Assembly (NCBI GenBank): GCA_016871515.1
Contig: VHDE01000002.1
Coordinates: 62,001-126,000 of the forward strand
Direction of reading: 5' to 3'
DNA length: 64,000 nucleotides
From: Verrucomicrobiota bacterium
GTDB lineage: Bacteria; Verrucomicrobiota; Verrucomicrobiia; Limisphaerales; SIBE01
In this document: positions 48,945 to 57,648 of the stretch, in pieces
Layout of the letters: each line of letters opens with the position of its first letter
Position numbering within the stretch: the stretch's first letter is position 1
The notes under the pieces: generated by a model
The model's database searches: none
What the model was told of the DNA's origin: nothing
Seen by the model: only the letters and a program-made list of their open reading frames with translations
Made by a program: the position numbers and the translations under genes

Positions 48945-50216
48945 ATGATCAAACAACTGACGTTGGCAAAATACTCCATCGGCATGGGCGACCGTTTTGC
49001 TCATCAAGCCAAGGCACAATTGCAAGCTTGCCTCAAGGCCGCCGCGAATGGCGCCGAGGTCATCCCGGTCTGGAACAAATCAAATCGCGAACACACCATT
49101 ATTGGGTCCGAACCTTCCAGCACTCGCGCGGCGGCCGATGCGGCGGTCAAGGAATTGGGCTGGCAGCGCCCTTATCATCTCGACGCCGATCATATCCGGC
49201 TCGAAACGGTGGATCGTTTCATCCCGCACTGCGATTTCTACACGATTGATGTCGCCGATTCGATTGGCAAACCGGCTGATCCCCAAGCCGTGCATGCCTT
49301 CGTCGAGCGTCATTCCGAACTGATTGGTGAGATTCTCATCCCGAACATCGACCGGCCATTAGCAATTTCGTGCGGCGATATTCAACGCATCGCGGCCAAG
49401 TATTTGCTGGCCGTTCAAGATGCCGGAAAAATCTGCCGGCATATCGCCAAGGCGAAGGGCGAAGGTAATTTCATCACGGAGGTGTCGATGGACGAAACCG
49501 ACAGCCCGCAAACGCCGCCCGAGTTGCTGGTGATTCTGGCCGCGCTGGCTGATGAAAAAATCCCGTTGCAAACGATCGCTCCGAAATTCACGGGACGATT
49601 CAATAAAGGAGTAGATTATGTCGGCGACCTGGGACAGTTCGAAAAGGAATTCAGGGAGGACCTCGCCGTGATTGCTTGCGCGACGAAGCGTTATGGCTTG
49701 CCGGCGAATCTCAAATTGAGCGTCCACTCCGGGAGCGACAAGTTTTCCATTTACGCCCCGATCCGCCGTGGGCTCGCGCGTTTCAATGCCGGATTGCACC
49801 TCAAGACAGCCGGCACGACCTGGCTCGAGGAAGTGATCGGTCTAGCGGAAGCAGGTGGAGACGGTCTCGCCTTGGCGAAAGAGATTTACTCGACCGCGCT
49901 TGATCACATCGATGAATTGTGCGCGCCGTACGCTACTGTGATTGATATTGATCGGGGCAAATTGCCGTCCAAGGAAACGGTGAATGGTTGGACATCGACC
50001 CAGTTTGTCTCCGCGCTGCGTCACGATCCGAAGAACACCGCGTTCAACATGAATTTGCGGCAGTTGCTGCACGTCGGTTTTAAGATCGCGGCCAAGAAGG
50101 GCGAGCGCTATCTCGAGGCGCTGAAGAAACACGAAGCAGTCATCGCGAAGAACGTCACCGAGAATCTATACGAGCGCCATCTGAAACCGCTGTTTACGCC
50201 GATTCCCGGCCCTTGA
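48945..50216 (+). CDS. uxaE: Tagaturonate epimerase family protein
   Basis: 423 residues: KYSIGMGDRFAHQAKAQLQA, HLDADHIRLETVDRFIPHCD, FITEVSMDETDSPQTPPELL, IAPKFTGRFNKGVDYVGDLG, LSVHSGSDKFSIYAPIRRGL. This matches the UxaE family, which interconverts D-tagaturonate and D-fructuronate in galacturonate catabolism. Metal-binding His/Asp/Glu residues seem preserved. The gene is complete. Other uronate genes are not adjacent. Confidence 0.85.
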   Translation: MIKQLTLAKYSIGMGDRFAHQAKAQLQACLKAAANGAEVIPVWNKSNREHTIIGSEPSSTRAAADAAVKELGWQRPYHLDADHIRLETVDRFIPHCDFYTIDVADSIGKPADPQAVHAFVERHSELIGEILIPNIDRPLAISCGDIQRIAAKYLLAVQDAGKICRHIAKAKGEGNFITEVSMDETDSPQTPPELLVILAALADEKIPLQTIAPKFTGRFNKGVDYVGDLGQFEKEFREDLAVIACATKRYGLPANLKLSVHSGSDKFSIYAPIRRGLARFNAGLHLKTAGTTWLEEVIGLAEAGGDGLALAKEIYSTALDHIDELCAPYATVIDIDRGKLPSKETVNGWTSTQFVSALRHDPKNTAFNMNLRQLLHVGFKIAAKKGERYLEALKKHEAVIAKNVTENLYERHLKPLFTPIPGP

Positions 50217-50364
50217 TCCCGTTGATTAACTCCGCCTTTACTTTTTCGGCAGTGGCCTCATAACGCCGAAGAAACTCCGACGCCCTCAAATGATCGCCCG
50301 CCTGTAGCGGCAAAACCTTCGTTTTTCTACCAGGCGCGAACGGCGGGATAATAGTCGGCTGCAC
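50194..50364 (-). pseudogene. Uma2-family endonuclease N-terminal fragment
   Basis: From GTG 50364 the minus strand reads VLPLQAGDHLRASEFLRRYE then ATAEKVKAELINGIKG. This is the N-terminus of Uma2/DUF820 proteins (A-G-D-H-L-..-F-..-RRYE-..-KAELI-G). It then runs antisense to the 3' end of uxaE and stops; the catalytic part is absent. Confidence 0.45.
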
Positions 50365-50455
50365 GACGGAACTATACCTTCTCTCCGACGGCTCGCAATA
50401 CTCGATCCTTATCTAAAAGACTACACTGCAGTGTGAACTTCTCCCTCTCTCATTC

Positions 50456-52132
50456 TCATTCCTCAGCACGAGACTTCACCGCTGAATCGGCCGCGCTATT
50501 CAAGAGCGTTCTCGCGCTCCGAATGCTAGCCGCGTAGCGCCTCAAAGCCGCGGCGCTATTTTGAATCTCGTCGCTCGCTTCGGTCCATTTTCGTTCCTCG
50601 ATTGCCTCTCGCACGCCCGGAAGCGTTTTGACGCCATAACCCGTGTAGAAGCCCGGCGCATAGATTTGATGGCGATACCAGGGCTGGCGTGGAAGGCCCT
50701 TCGGATTCAAGAGCGTGCGTTCCGACTGGAACAGAGTCTTGTTCAAGGAACGAAGATTACTTTCGTTCAACTGCTGGCTGCGTCCAGCATATGCCCGAAG
50801 CATCTCATGGTATGAATCGGCCTCGACTTTCAATTCCTGAGCCGCGTTCTGAAGCGGCGCGAAGTTCAGGTAAGGAACAGGCTCCTTCGGTCCCGGCGAA
50901 ACGAATGGCAACGCGGGATCAGCAGCCAGCTTCAAGTGACCTTCCGAAATGAGCTGGTTGGTTTGCTCGGTTTCTCGCCGTAAATCATCGGCCAGTTTTG
51001 TCACTTCACCCACGTAGCGCGCATAGGTCTGACTGGCCCCGCGAAAGTCGAACGGAAGAATTTCGGCGTCGGCCAGGCGCAAGACCAAACGTCCGCACAC
51101 CTTGGCCAAGGCCAGTGTGTATTCGAAACGAGGATCGATAAAGCGCGTGAAGTGATCGAATGTGTCGAAACAGGTGTGGTACTCACCGCCCTGCCCTTCG
51201 CCACGAAAGCGAGCATCAAACGACGCAATCCCCAGGTGCTGCAGGAACGGTGTGTAATCTGACCCCGAGCCAAGAGCCGCCAGATATCAGTTGCGGCGCG
51301 CCCTGATCAATTGTTTCTCGTCGGCCGATCCACCAACGAGGCGCCACGCGCGCAGACGGTCAGAGATACTAACGCCCGTTTGCGGATCGATGACTTCGCG
51401 CGCTGCTTCCGCGGCGAACGTTTCCAAAGCGTGCGAACCGCTCAGGCCGAGCAAGCCGCGTGCATTCGTATCCGTATTGACATACGCGACCGCCTTTTCT
51501 CGAAGTTCCGCAGCGTGATGCTCGCACCACTCCGTCGATCCGAGCAGGCCTGGTTCCTCCGCATCCCAAACGCAAAATAGGACCGTCCGTTTTGGCCGCC
51601 AACCGGTCTTCTCGCGCAATTGGGCAAAGGCTCTGGCTTGTTCGAGCAATGGAACGAGACCACTCATCGGATCGCGCGCGCCGATCACCCACGCGTCATG
51701 ATGATTGCCGCGCAAGACCCATTCATCAGGATAATCGCTCCCAACCACACGGGCGATCACGTTGTAAGCCGGCGCCAAATCCCAATTGAAAGCCAGCTTG
51801 AGGCGGGCCACCGCGCTGCTGCTTCCCCCGAAGCGATACGTCAACGGCAATGCGCCTTTCCATTGATCGGGGACGACTGGGCCTTCGAGCACTCTGAAGA
51901 GTTTCTCCGCATCGACGGACGAAATGGGTAACACTGGGATTTTCATGATCGTCTCGGCTCGCTCGCGCGAGAGACGTTCGGCATCCCGAGTTGCGCCGCG
52001 CAAAGGAGTAAGCGGATCACCGGCGCGCATCGGCAGATCAAGGACCGACGGAATTCGGTCGCTCAGCGGTTCCGCAGCGCTGCTGGCCAGGAGGAGAAAA
52101 CAGGCCAGAACAATAAAAGACTTTGTGATCAT
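50456..52132 (-). pseudogene. M28B glutamate-carboxypeptidase-II-like peptidase, one stop
   Basis: One frame from ATG 52132 (leader ITKSFIVLACFLLLASSAAE) to 50456, interrupted only by TGA at 51287-51289 (ARRN-stop-YLAALGSGSDYT). The metal-site motifs are visible: LRGNHHDAWVIGARDPMSGL, CVWDAEEPGLLGSTEW, and HTCFDTFDHFTRFIDP. A C-terminal dimerisation domain (YHEMLRAYAGRSQQLNESNL) follows. It would be a secreted zinc aminopeptidase. A TGG-to-TGA change is plausible but other parents are possible. If readthrough occurs the protein is complete. Confidence 0.75.
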
Positions 52133-52527
52133 ATTGTGATTTGATGCACTTGCGCTGATTGTGGCTGCAAGTTTGGCCGCGACGAAAGAAAGGATCAACG
52201 GTGAAGTTAAGCGCATAAAGCTTCGGTAACCAAATGGAGCGCGGACATTCCTGTCCGCAGCAACTGGCATAGAACGATGGGATGCGAGCTTTCGAACACG
52301 ACAAGAAGCTTGATTATTGCTGCGGACACGAATGTCAGCGCTCCGGCAAAACCATCGCGGACCGTCGCGGGAATCTCGGAGCTTTCGCAAATTGACAATG
52401 GTGAGAACGGGCCGTTGATGCGAACTGGCAAATCTCACTATGGGAGCGCGGACCGCCGAGTCCGCGCGTTTTCCGTTTCGATAGTCCCAAAGTGAGATTT
52501 GCTGGATGCGGACTGAATTCGGCTTTC
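52133..52527. repeat. Repeat-rich gap with GCGGACA palindromes
   Basis: Arms near 52236-52262 (GGAGCGCGGACATTCCTGTC) and 52318-52344 form an inverted repeat. 52236-52267 is the reverse complement of 30393-30424. GGGAGCGCGGACCGCCGAGT at 52441 is a further related unit. Confidence 0.6.
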
Positions 52528-52934
52528 TTAATCCGGATCGGCATCCCCGTCCATGTTCGTATTGAGCACGGTATGGCCGAAGCCCAGAGCGAGCAGGAAG
52601 GGCTTTTGTCCACGCGTTTGAGCCGGTAAGTGCCATTGCCAGGCCAAACCGGCATGCGCTTGTCAGAAAGGAAAGGAAGAATGTCGGGCTGCGTCGGCAC
52701 TGCTGATCCGGCTTTGTGGTTTTCGAGAGCCCAGACGTTTTTCGCGCCTTCCAGTGTTTTCAGATTTGAGACGCACGCCTTGACGCGAGCACTGGTTCGC
52801 GCTTTGCCGAAATTGGGAAGGGCCATGGCCAGCAGCAATCCGATGATCGCCACGACAATCATGATTTCCAGAAGCGTACACCCAGCATTTACGTGCACCA
52901 AACGCAGGACAGGCGAGACGCGCTGTCCTACCAA
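52528..52934 (-). pseudogene. Type IV prepilin-like protein, repeat-derived N-terminus and frameshift
   Basis: The N-terminal helix is a good prepilin segment: GCTLLEIMIVVAIIGLLLAM, then ALPNFGKARTSARVKACVSN. It continues with LKTLEGAKNVWALENHKAGS. Near 52600 a one-base loss separates YRLKRVD from the true ending KPFLLALGFGHTVLNTNMDG, which stops at 52528. The residues before GCTLLE (GQRVSPVLRLVHVNAG) come from the 52882-52932 repeat. So the native leader and start were overwritten, leaving the Gly of the cleavage site but Cys where Phe is usual. The TTG start is weak. Confidence 0.62.
52882..52932. repeat. Repeat family copy at the prepilin start
   Basis: This 51-base unit (CCAGCATTTACGTGCACCAA...) matches 53755-53805 at most positions and includes GCAGGACAGGCGAGACGCGC. 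It forms the N-terminal codons of the prepilin on the minus strand. Confidence 0.7.
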
Positions 52935-53034
52935 GGTTCATATCCCGGCGCGTGCGCTAGCGAATGGAGTGCGCCGTCTGAATGTTGAGCGTTGAAAGCT
53001 CGGCGTTGAACGTTGGCTCAGAGCGCGAGGTTCG

Positions 53035-53703
53035 CTACCAAAACTGCCAAGCGCCCTTCCACACGACCCAAAGTCCGAGAAGAAGATTCGTCGTCGCATG
53101 GGCTAACATTGCGTCGCCCAGTCTTTTCTTCCAGACGACCAGACCTTGGTAAGCAAGCGCGCAGAGCAATGCGGCGGGCCACTGCGCAAAATGGGCGAGG
53201 GCGAAAATGCCGGACGTAACAAGCAACGGTTTCCAAGCGAAATGCCCGAGAGGAACTTTTTGAAAATCCGGGTCCGCCACATACCGATAGACTAAGGAGC
53301 GATAAAACACTTCCTCGATTGGCGGCACGACCAGCGTCGAACCAACAATCCTCGTCACGACGTAAAACCAAGCAAGGGCGGAACCGGCCCCGTAATCAAG
53401 AAACGGATTCCACGGTTTGCCAGACTGTCCAGTTTTGGGATACCAATCTTCCAAACCGACCCAAATGCCGAACACTGCAATCCCTACGACGATTCCCTCC
53501 CAACTGAATTTCCAGCGCATCTCGCTGATGCATGAACGGACCGTCCAGATCACCCACGCGCCAACCACTGTTTTTGCGAGGTACAGCCAGTAACGCGAAT
53601 CATCACCCAGCTTTCCCTGCAAAGCCGTCAATGCCGCGAAGGTGAGGAATGGAGCGCTCCGAACCAGCAGGGGTGAGGCCCGTAATTTTTCCAGCAACGT
53701 CAT
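53035..53703 (-). CDS. CPBP/CAAX-type membrane protease (exosortase-associated type)
   Basis: 222 residues, about six membrane helices. Catalytic motifs: PPIEEVFYRSLVYRYV (EExxxR), FALAHFAQWPAAL (His) and AMLAHATTNLLLGLWVV. It resembles the CAAX-protease-related proteins often found with exosortase/PEP-CTERM systems (TIGR03008-like), though no exosortase is in the window. It lies downstream of the GspB-like gene on the same strand, with the repeat 53733-53805 between. Intact. Confidence 0.78.
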   Translation of the reverse strand: MTLLEKLRASPLLVRSAPFLTFAALTALQGKLGDDSRYWLYLAKTVVGAWVIWTVRSCISEMRWKFSWEGIVVGIAVFGIWVGLEDWYPKTGQSGKPWNPFLDYGAGSALAWFYVVTRIVGSTLVVPPIEEVFYRSLVYRYVADPDFQKVPLGHFAWKPLLVTSGIFALAHFAQWPAALLCALAYQGLVVWKKRLGDAMLAHATTNLLLGLWVVWKGAWQFW

Positions 53704-53732
53704 GCCCTCTTCCTAGCCCGATTGCCGTGGTT

Positions 53733-53805
53733 GTAGGACAGGCGTCTCGCCTGTCCAGCATTAGCGCACACCAAAAGCAGGACAGGCGAGACGCGCTGTC
53801 CTGCC
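53733..53805. repeat. Palindromic repeat of the GGACAGGCGAGACGC family
   Basis: GTAGGACAGGCGTCTCGCCTGTCC-type left arm at 53733-53756 and GGACAGGCGAGACGC-type right arm to 53805. Same family as 26296, 42781 and 52882. Confidence 0.7.
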
Positions 53806-53820
53806 GCGGCCATTCTTATT

Positions 53821-54524
53821 TCAGCCATAATTCGTTTGTCCGTCCGCCTTTTCGACTTTGACGCTGTGCCGGTCAATCGCCGCGATTCTGACCCCTCGAT
53901 CTGGTCATTGAGATGGAGTGTCTTATTATTGATAAGCACAGAAGGTTTCGAAAGCCCGTAATAGATCCCCTGCAATCTCAACGCCGGGAAATTGATATTT
54001 TTGAGGCCCGTGGCAATCGCTGTCAGATTCGTGCCCACGTCAAGCCCGGCCGCATGCGTGCTTGCGCTTTGTGGTTGCTCGGCAGGTGAATTGGCCGCAA
54101 CGACAGGCGTTGGTTCGGTGGCTTTGTTCGTTTCAGTTGTGGAGGCCGAGACAACAGCAGCGGGTTTGGTGGGCTCGGGCGCGTTGGTTGCCACAGCATT
54201 GGTTTCGGATCTCGACTGCTGGACGAGCGCCGCCACATTCGTCGCGGTCCGAACGGCTGCGACTAGGCGATTTGTCGTTGTGGCGCGTGGCGCTGACGCG
54301 ACTTGCGTGGTCGGGCGGGTGCTATTCCCCCATTGCCACAAAAACCAGTCGGCCAGGCCGAGCACCGCCACACACAATGGAACGATTACGACTGACGCGC
54401 GGCGAGGAGCGGGAGGCGATTGCTTGAGTTCGACCGGTTGAAGCGGAGCCTCCGAGTCCGTGGGCGCTGCCGGTTTCTTGTGCAGTTGCCTGGCCCGTTT
54501 GAGGGCGTCGTTAATTAGACTCAT
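53821..54524 (-). pseudogene. GspB-like general secretion assembly protein, frameshifted near C-terminus
   Basis: ATG 54524 overlaps the ATPase stop as ATGA. The start MSLINDALKRARQLHKKPAA is the typical GspB N-terminus. A TM helix (VVIVPLCVAVLGLADWFLWQ), a Ala/Thr/Asn-rich periplasmic linker and the C-terminal domain (FPALRLQGIYYGLSKPSVLI then NNKTLHLNDQIEG) follow. In a C4 run at 53892-53895 (plus strand) one base seems lost. Correcting it gives VRIAAIDRHSVKVEK and a stop at 53821. As it stands translation runs through the following repeat to 53700. Confidence 0.66.
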
Positions 54525-55338
54525 ACGTAAATCTTTCCTTCCAACTCGCGAATGGCGAGTCCGACAGTGCGGTAGTCGATGCGGTCGCGCTGTTGCACAA
54601 ACCCTGCCAACAAACATTTGTCGCAAACGGCGTTGACCAATCGCGGTATCCCCTGGCTGTAGCGATAAATCCGCCAGAGTGCTGTCGTCGAAAAAATACG
54701 GCGCGCCCTTCGCGCCCGACACGCGCAAGCGATGATGAACATACTGGCCCAACTCGGAGCGCGTCAAAGGACGCAGATGATAGCGGACGGTGATGCGTTG
54801 GCGCAATTGGCGGAGCCGAAAATCATTCAAACGATCGCGGAGTTCGGGCTGGCCCATCAGAACGATTTGCAACAATTTCCGGTCGGCCGTCTCCAGGTTC
54901 GAGAGCAAGCGAACTTGTTCCAGCAGGTCGTTGGTCAAATCCTGTGCTTCGTCGATGATCAGGACGGCGTCCTTTTGTTGTTCGACTTGTTGCAACAAGA
55001 ACGCATTGATGGCCGCCACGGTTTCCAATCGGTCTAGTCCGTTGACGTCCAGGCCAAACTCCATCGCGATCGCTTTCATCAATTGATCCGCGTCGAGCAC
55101 GGGATTGAAAATCAGAGCCGTCGCGAAACCTTCGCCCAATTGTTCGAGCATGGCCCGGCAGAGTGTGGTCTTGCCCGCGCCCACTTCACCGGTCAATTGC
55201 ACGGACCCTTTTCGTTCGCGTATGCCATAAAACAAATGGTTGAACGCTTCTCGATGCTTCGCGCTGAAAAAAAAGAAACCACGGGTTCGGCGTCAGGTCA
55301 AAAGGCGGCTCGGTCAAGCCGTAATAGTCCAAATACAC
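54521..55338 (-). pseudogene. ExeA/GspA-like AAA ATPase with two A/T-run frameshifts
   Basis: GTG 55338 starts VYLDYYGLTEPPFDLTPNPW. At a run of eight T (minus; A8 at 55267-55274) the frame changes: seven T would give WFLFFSAKHREAFNHLFYG. Then come Walker A LTGEVGAGKTTLCRAML, Walker B VLIIDEAQDLTNDLLEQV and sensor LLQIVLMGQPELRD. A second run of six T (A6 at 54691-54696) is again one too many: five would join GAPYFSTTALWRIYRYSQGI. The end, GLAIRELEGKIYV, overlaps the GspB-like start by ATGA. Paired with GspB it would drive secretin/peptidoglycan assembly of a type II-like system. Confidence 0.7.
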
Positions 55339-55995
55339 AGCATTTCTTTAGCCCAAAACATACCAACAGAAAAGCAAAAGGTTCGACGCTAGGGACGCGA
55401 TGGCGCACGGCCAAGAAGCAAAAATCAAACAGAAGGACGCAAAGGTCGCGAAGAGGTTGAATGTCAACTCAATGTCAGTGTCAGCCAGATCCGGCTGCTT
55501 TGCAATGCAATAGGTGAAAGTCCTGCATTTTTAAGAAGATTTTTTGGCTTGTGGTTTGAACAGAAGATCGCAAAGGACCCGAAGATCTGAGCATTCCCCA
55601 ATCAAATTTCTTTGCGGGCTTCGCGATCTTTGTGTTAGCCGGGTTTTCAAGATGGGTTTGGTTGCGGCTTCGCCGCGCTGTGGACTTTGCGATCTTTGTG
55701 TTCGCAATTCTGCGTGAGCTGCACTGCTGGTGTTGCAACCGGCGTAGTCGCGTTCCAATAGATGAGAAACTATCCGGTTCGCTCGCGATGAGAATCTGAG
55801 TTCGGCAGTCTCGATCTATGGAGCCTGATCAACTTGGACGAGTCGTGACATTCTCAACGCGGCGCGCTGCAGCTTGCACTTTGCACAACGTTCTTTCTGC
55901 ATGGCCGCGGGCCCGGAGTGCCGCGCCCAGCGCTAGACAATCGTTGCACAACCGCAGCGCTTGAAACGCGTTTGGAACTCTGGCATATCGGAGCG
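55339..55995. repeat. Gap with GCGATCTTTGTGTT / GCAAAG repeats
   Basis: Several related units: GGACGCAAAGGTCGCGAAGA near 55435, GAAGATCGCAAAGGACCCGA near 55564, CGCGATCTTTGTGTT near 55621 and GACTTTGCGATCTTTGTGTT near 55684. These are the direct/inverted AACCGCAAAGG-type repeats common between genes in Verrucomicrobia. No gene is supported. Confidence 0.5.
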
Positions 55996-56229
55996 ATGAA
56001 CGCAGACGAACTGAAGCAGTTGCTTCGAACCTCAGTCTTCCGGCCATTCACTCTCCATTCTCCGGATAAAGCATTTCTGATCTCACACCCAGAATCTGCT
56101 GCGCTTTCACCGGGAGGAGATACCTTAATCATCTTCCACAAGGATGATGGCGGGTTCGAGATTCTGGACGTGCCCCTGATCTCGCGCGTCGAAGTGCATG
56201 GGATGTCGCCACCGCGTTCCGGAAGTTAG
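55996..56229 (+). CDS. Small conserved hypothetical protein
   Basis: From ATG 55996, 77 residues: MNADELKQLLRTSVFRPFTL, HPESAALSPGGDTLIIFHKD, ILDVPLISRVEV. The pattern (RPFTLH, HPE) matches small proteins common in Planctomycetes and Verrucomicrobia (fewer than 100 residues, RPFxxH...HPE). Function unknown. Convergent with the DGQHR gene. Confidence 0.55.
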   Translation: MNADELKQLLRTSVFRPFTLHSPDKAFLISHPESAALSPGGDTLIIFHKDDGGFEILDVPLISRVEVHGMSPPRSGS

Positions 56230-56259
56230 TGGTCTTGGGCCTCCGTGCCGGGGCGAAGT

Positions 56260-57411
56260 TTATTCCTCTTCTCTCTTTCGCGTTGTTCCGCGTTTGGCGG
56301 CGCGACTCTGAATTCCGGCCGCGTGCGCCAAGTCCCGATGAATCCTCGCGACCCGTTCAACTTGGCCCTTTGCCGGAAAGCGTTCGTAGAAACCTTCGCT
56401 GCGGAAGGAACGGGCTTGTTCGTCCCAGGGCGCAAGCCGTTCGCGCCAGCGTTCGACGCGATTTTCCTCCGGTTCAGCGTCCTCCGCGGCGAGATCGGCG
56501 CAGACGCGGATCATCGCCTTGATTGTCACCGGGCGCGTGACCATGTAATTCGCGTTGTCCCACGCATCGGCCCAAACAGGAGAGGCCGCCTTGAAGAAGT
56601 CACGCATGATGTGGTAGTAACGTTGCGCACCTCGTTTGTCGTCACTTTCGCCTTCGATCTTCGACCAGTCCTGCTTCACCCATCGATGGATTTCGTTGAA
56701 TAGCTCGGCTTGGAGAATCCATTTCTCTTGTTTGCTGCGACCGCCCAGGCGATTGATCCGGTAACGCAATGGACTGTCCGGCTCGCTGTAAAGCATTTCC
56801 ACCACGCGCGCCGCAAATCGCCGATCGGGAGCGGCCCACGAAACGCGTTCGTATAAGTCCACGAGGTGGCTCTTGTTGATGCGCGTCGGCGTCGAATTGA
56901 TGATAACAAACATTTCGGTCGCAAAATCCTCGCTGCGGCCGTCAAAGATGATACACGGCACATGAATCGACTTGGCGTCGTCAGGATGCGAGCGATCGTA
57001 AAACTGCAGCGCGGCCAGGCGATGCTGGCCATCAATGATCAGATATTTTTCGTCGGGCTCTTGCAAGTTCCCGACGGAGTCGAATTGGCCTAGGGATTCA
57101 AAGCGCAGTTTCTGCGGCGTGAACAAGAGAACGGTTCCCGGAATGGGCGGCTGGCTGATGGCTGTCTCGTAGAAATTGCGAATCGCGGCCACCTTGGCGC
57201 GCGACAATTCGCGTTGAAAAGCCTTTTCGCTGCGCTCGATCCGCGCAATGAACTGCGCGACGTCATCTTCGGGCGGAACGTCCTCCGGTTTGATCGATTC
57301 GCCTTCGCCGTAGAATCGGCTAATGAATCGCGCTTTGGTGAGCAGATCTTCCGATGGATACGCGGCAAAGTAAAAGACAGCATCCTTCTGTCGAATTTGA
57401 GTGGCAATCAT
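56260..57411 (-). CDS. DGQHR-domain protein (DndB-like)
   Basis: From ATG 57411, 383 residues. The hallmark is KYLIIDGQHRLAALQFYDRS (DGQHR at 127-131) followed by VPCIIFDGRSEDFATEMFVI and TRINKSHLVDLYERVSW. This is the DGQHR superfamily, which includes DndB of phosphorothioate modification. The C-terminal half (EIHRWVKQDWSKIEGESDDK and on) is helical. No dndCDE or related genes are nearby, so a solo role in nucleic-acid or mobile-element biology is inferred only. The gene is intact. Confidence 0.72.
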   Translation of the reverse strand: MIATQIRQKDAVFYFAAYPSEDLLTKARFISRFYGEGESIKPEDVPPEDDVAQFIARIERSEKAFQRELSRAKVAAIRNFYETAISQPPIPGTVLLFTPQKLRFESLGQFDSVGNLQEPDEKYLIIDGQHRLAALQFYDRSHPDDAKSIHVPCIIFDGRSEDFATEMFVIINSTPTRINKSHLVDLYERVSWAAPDRRFAARVVEMLYSEPDSPLRYRINRLGGRSKQEKWILQAELFNEIHRWVKQDWSKIEGESDDKRGAQRYYHIMRDFFKAASPVWADAWDNANYMVTRPVTIKAMIRVCADLAAEDAEPEENRVERWRERLAPWDEQARSFRSEGFYERFPAKGQVERVARIHRDLAHAAGIQSRAAKRGTTRKREEE

Positions 57412-57648
57412 GTCAGCACCTTTCGTTGATAATCTCGCGCCCAATCAAACTTCTCCCCTATAACAGTGGACCCTGAGGTCGCGAATGACAAGCTTGGCGA
57501 ATTCCCCACGGGATGAGCGATTCCAGCGCCGGTGCGGCGAAACACCATCCAGTACCGCAGCGTTTACGCTGCGCTCCGATCGCCTTAGTCGAAGTGCTTC
57601 TCCGGTTTCGTCTGGCGTTTGTCTTCGGCAATGCTATCACTGTTTGCC

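Noticed and set aside
53700-53820. Extension of the GspB-like protein to 53700
   Set aside because: That frame results from a one-base loss and reads through the palindromic repeat; the corrected frame stops at 53821.
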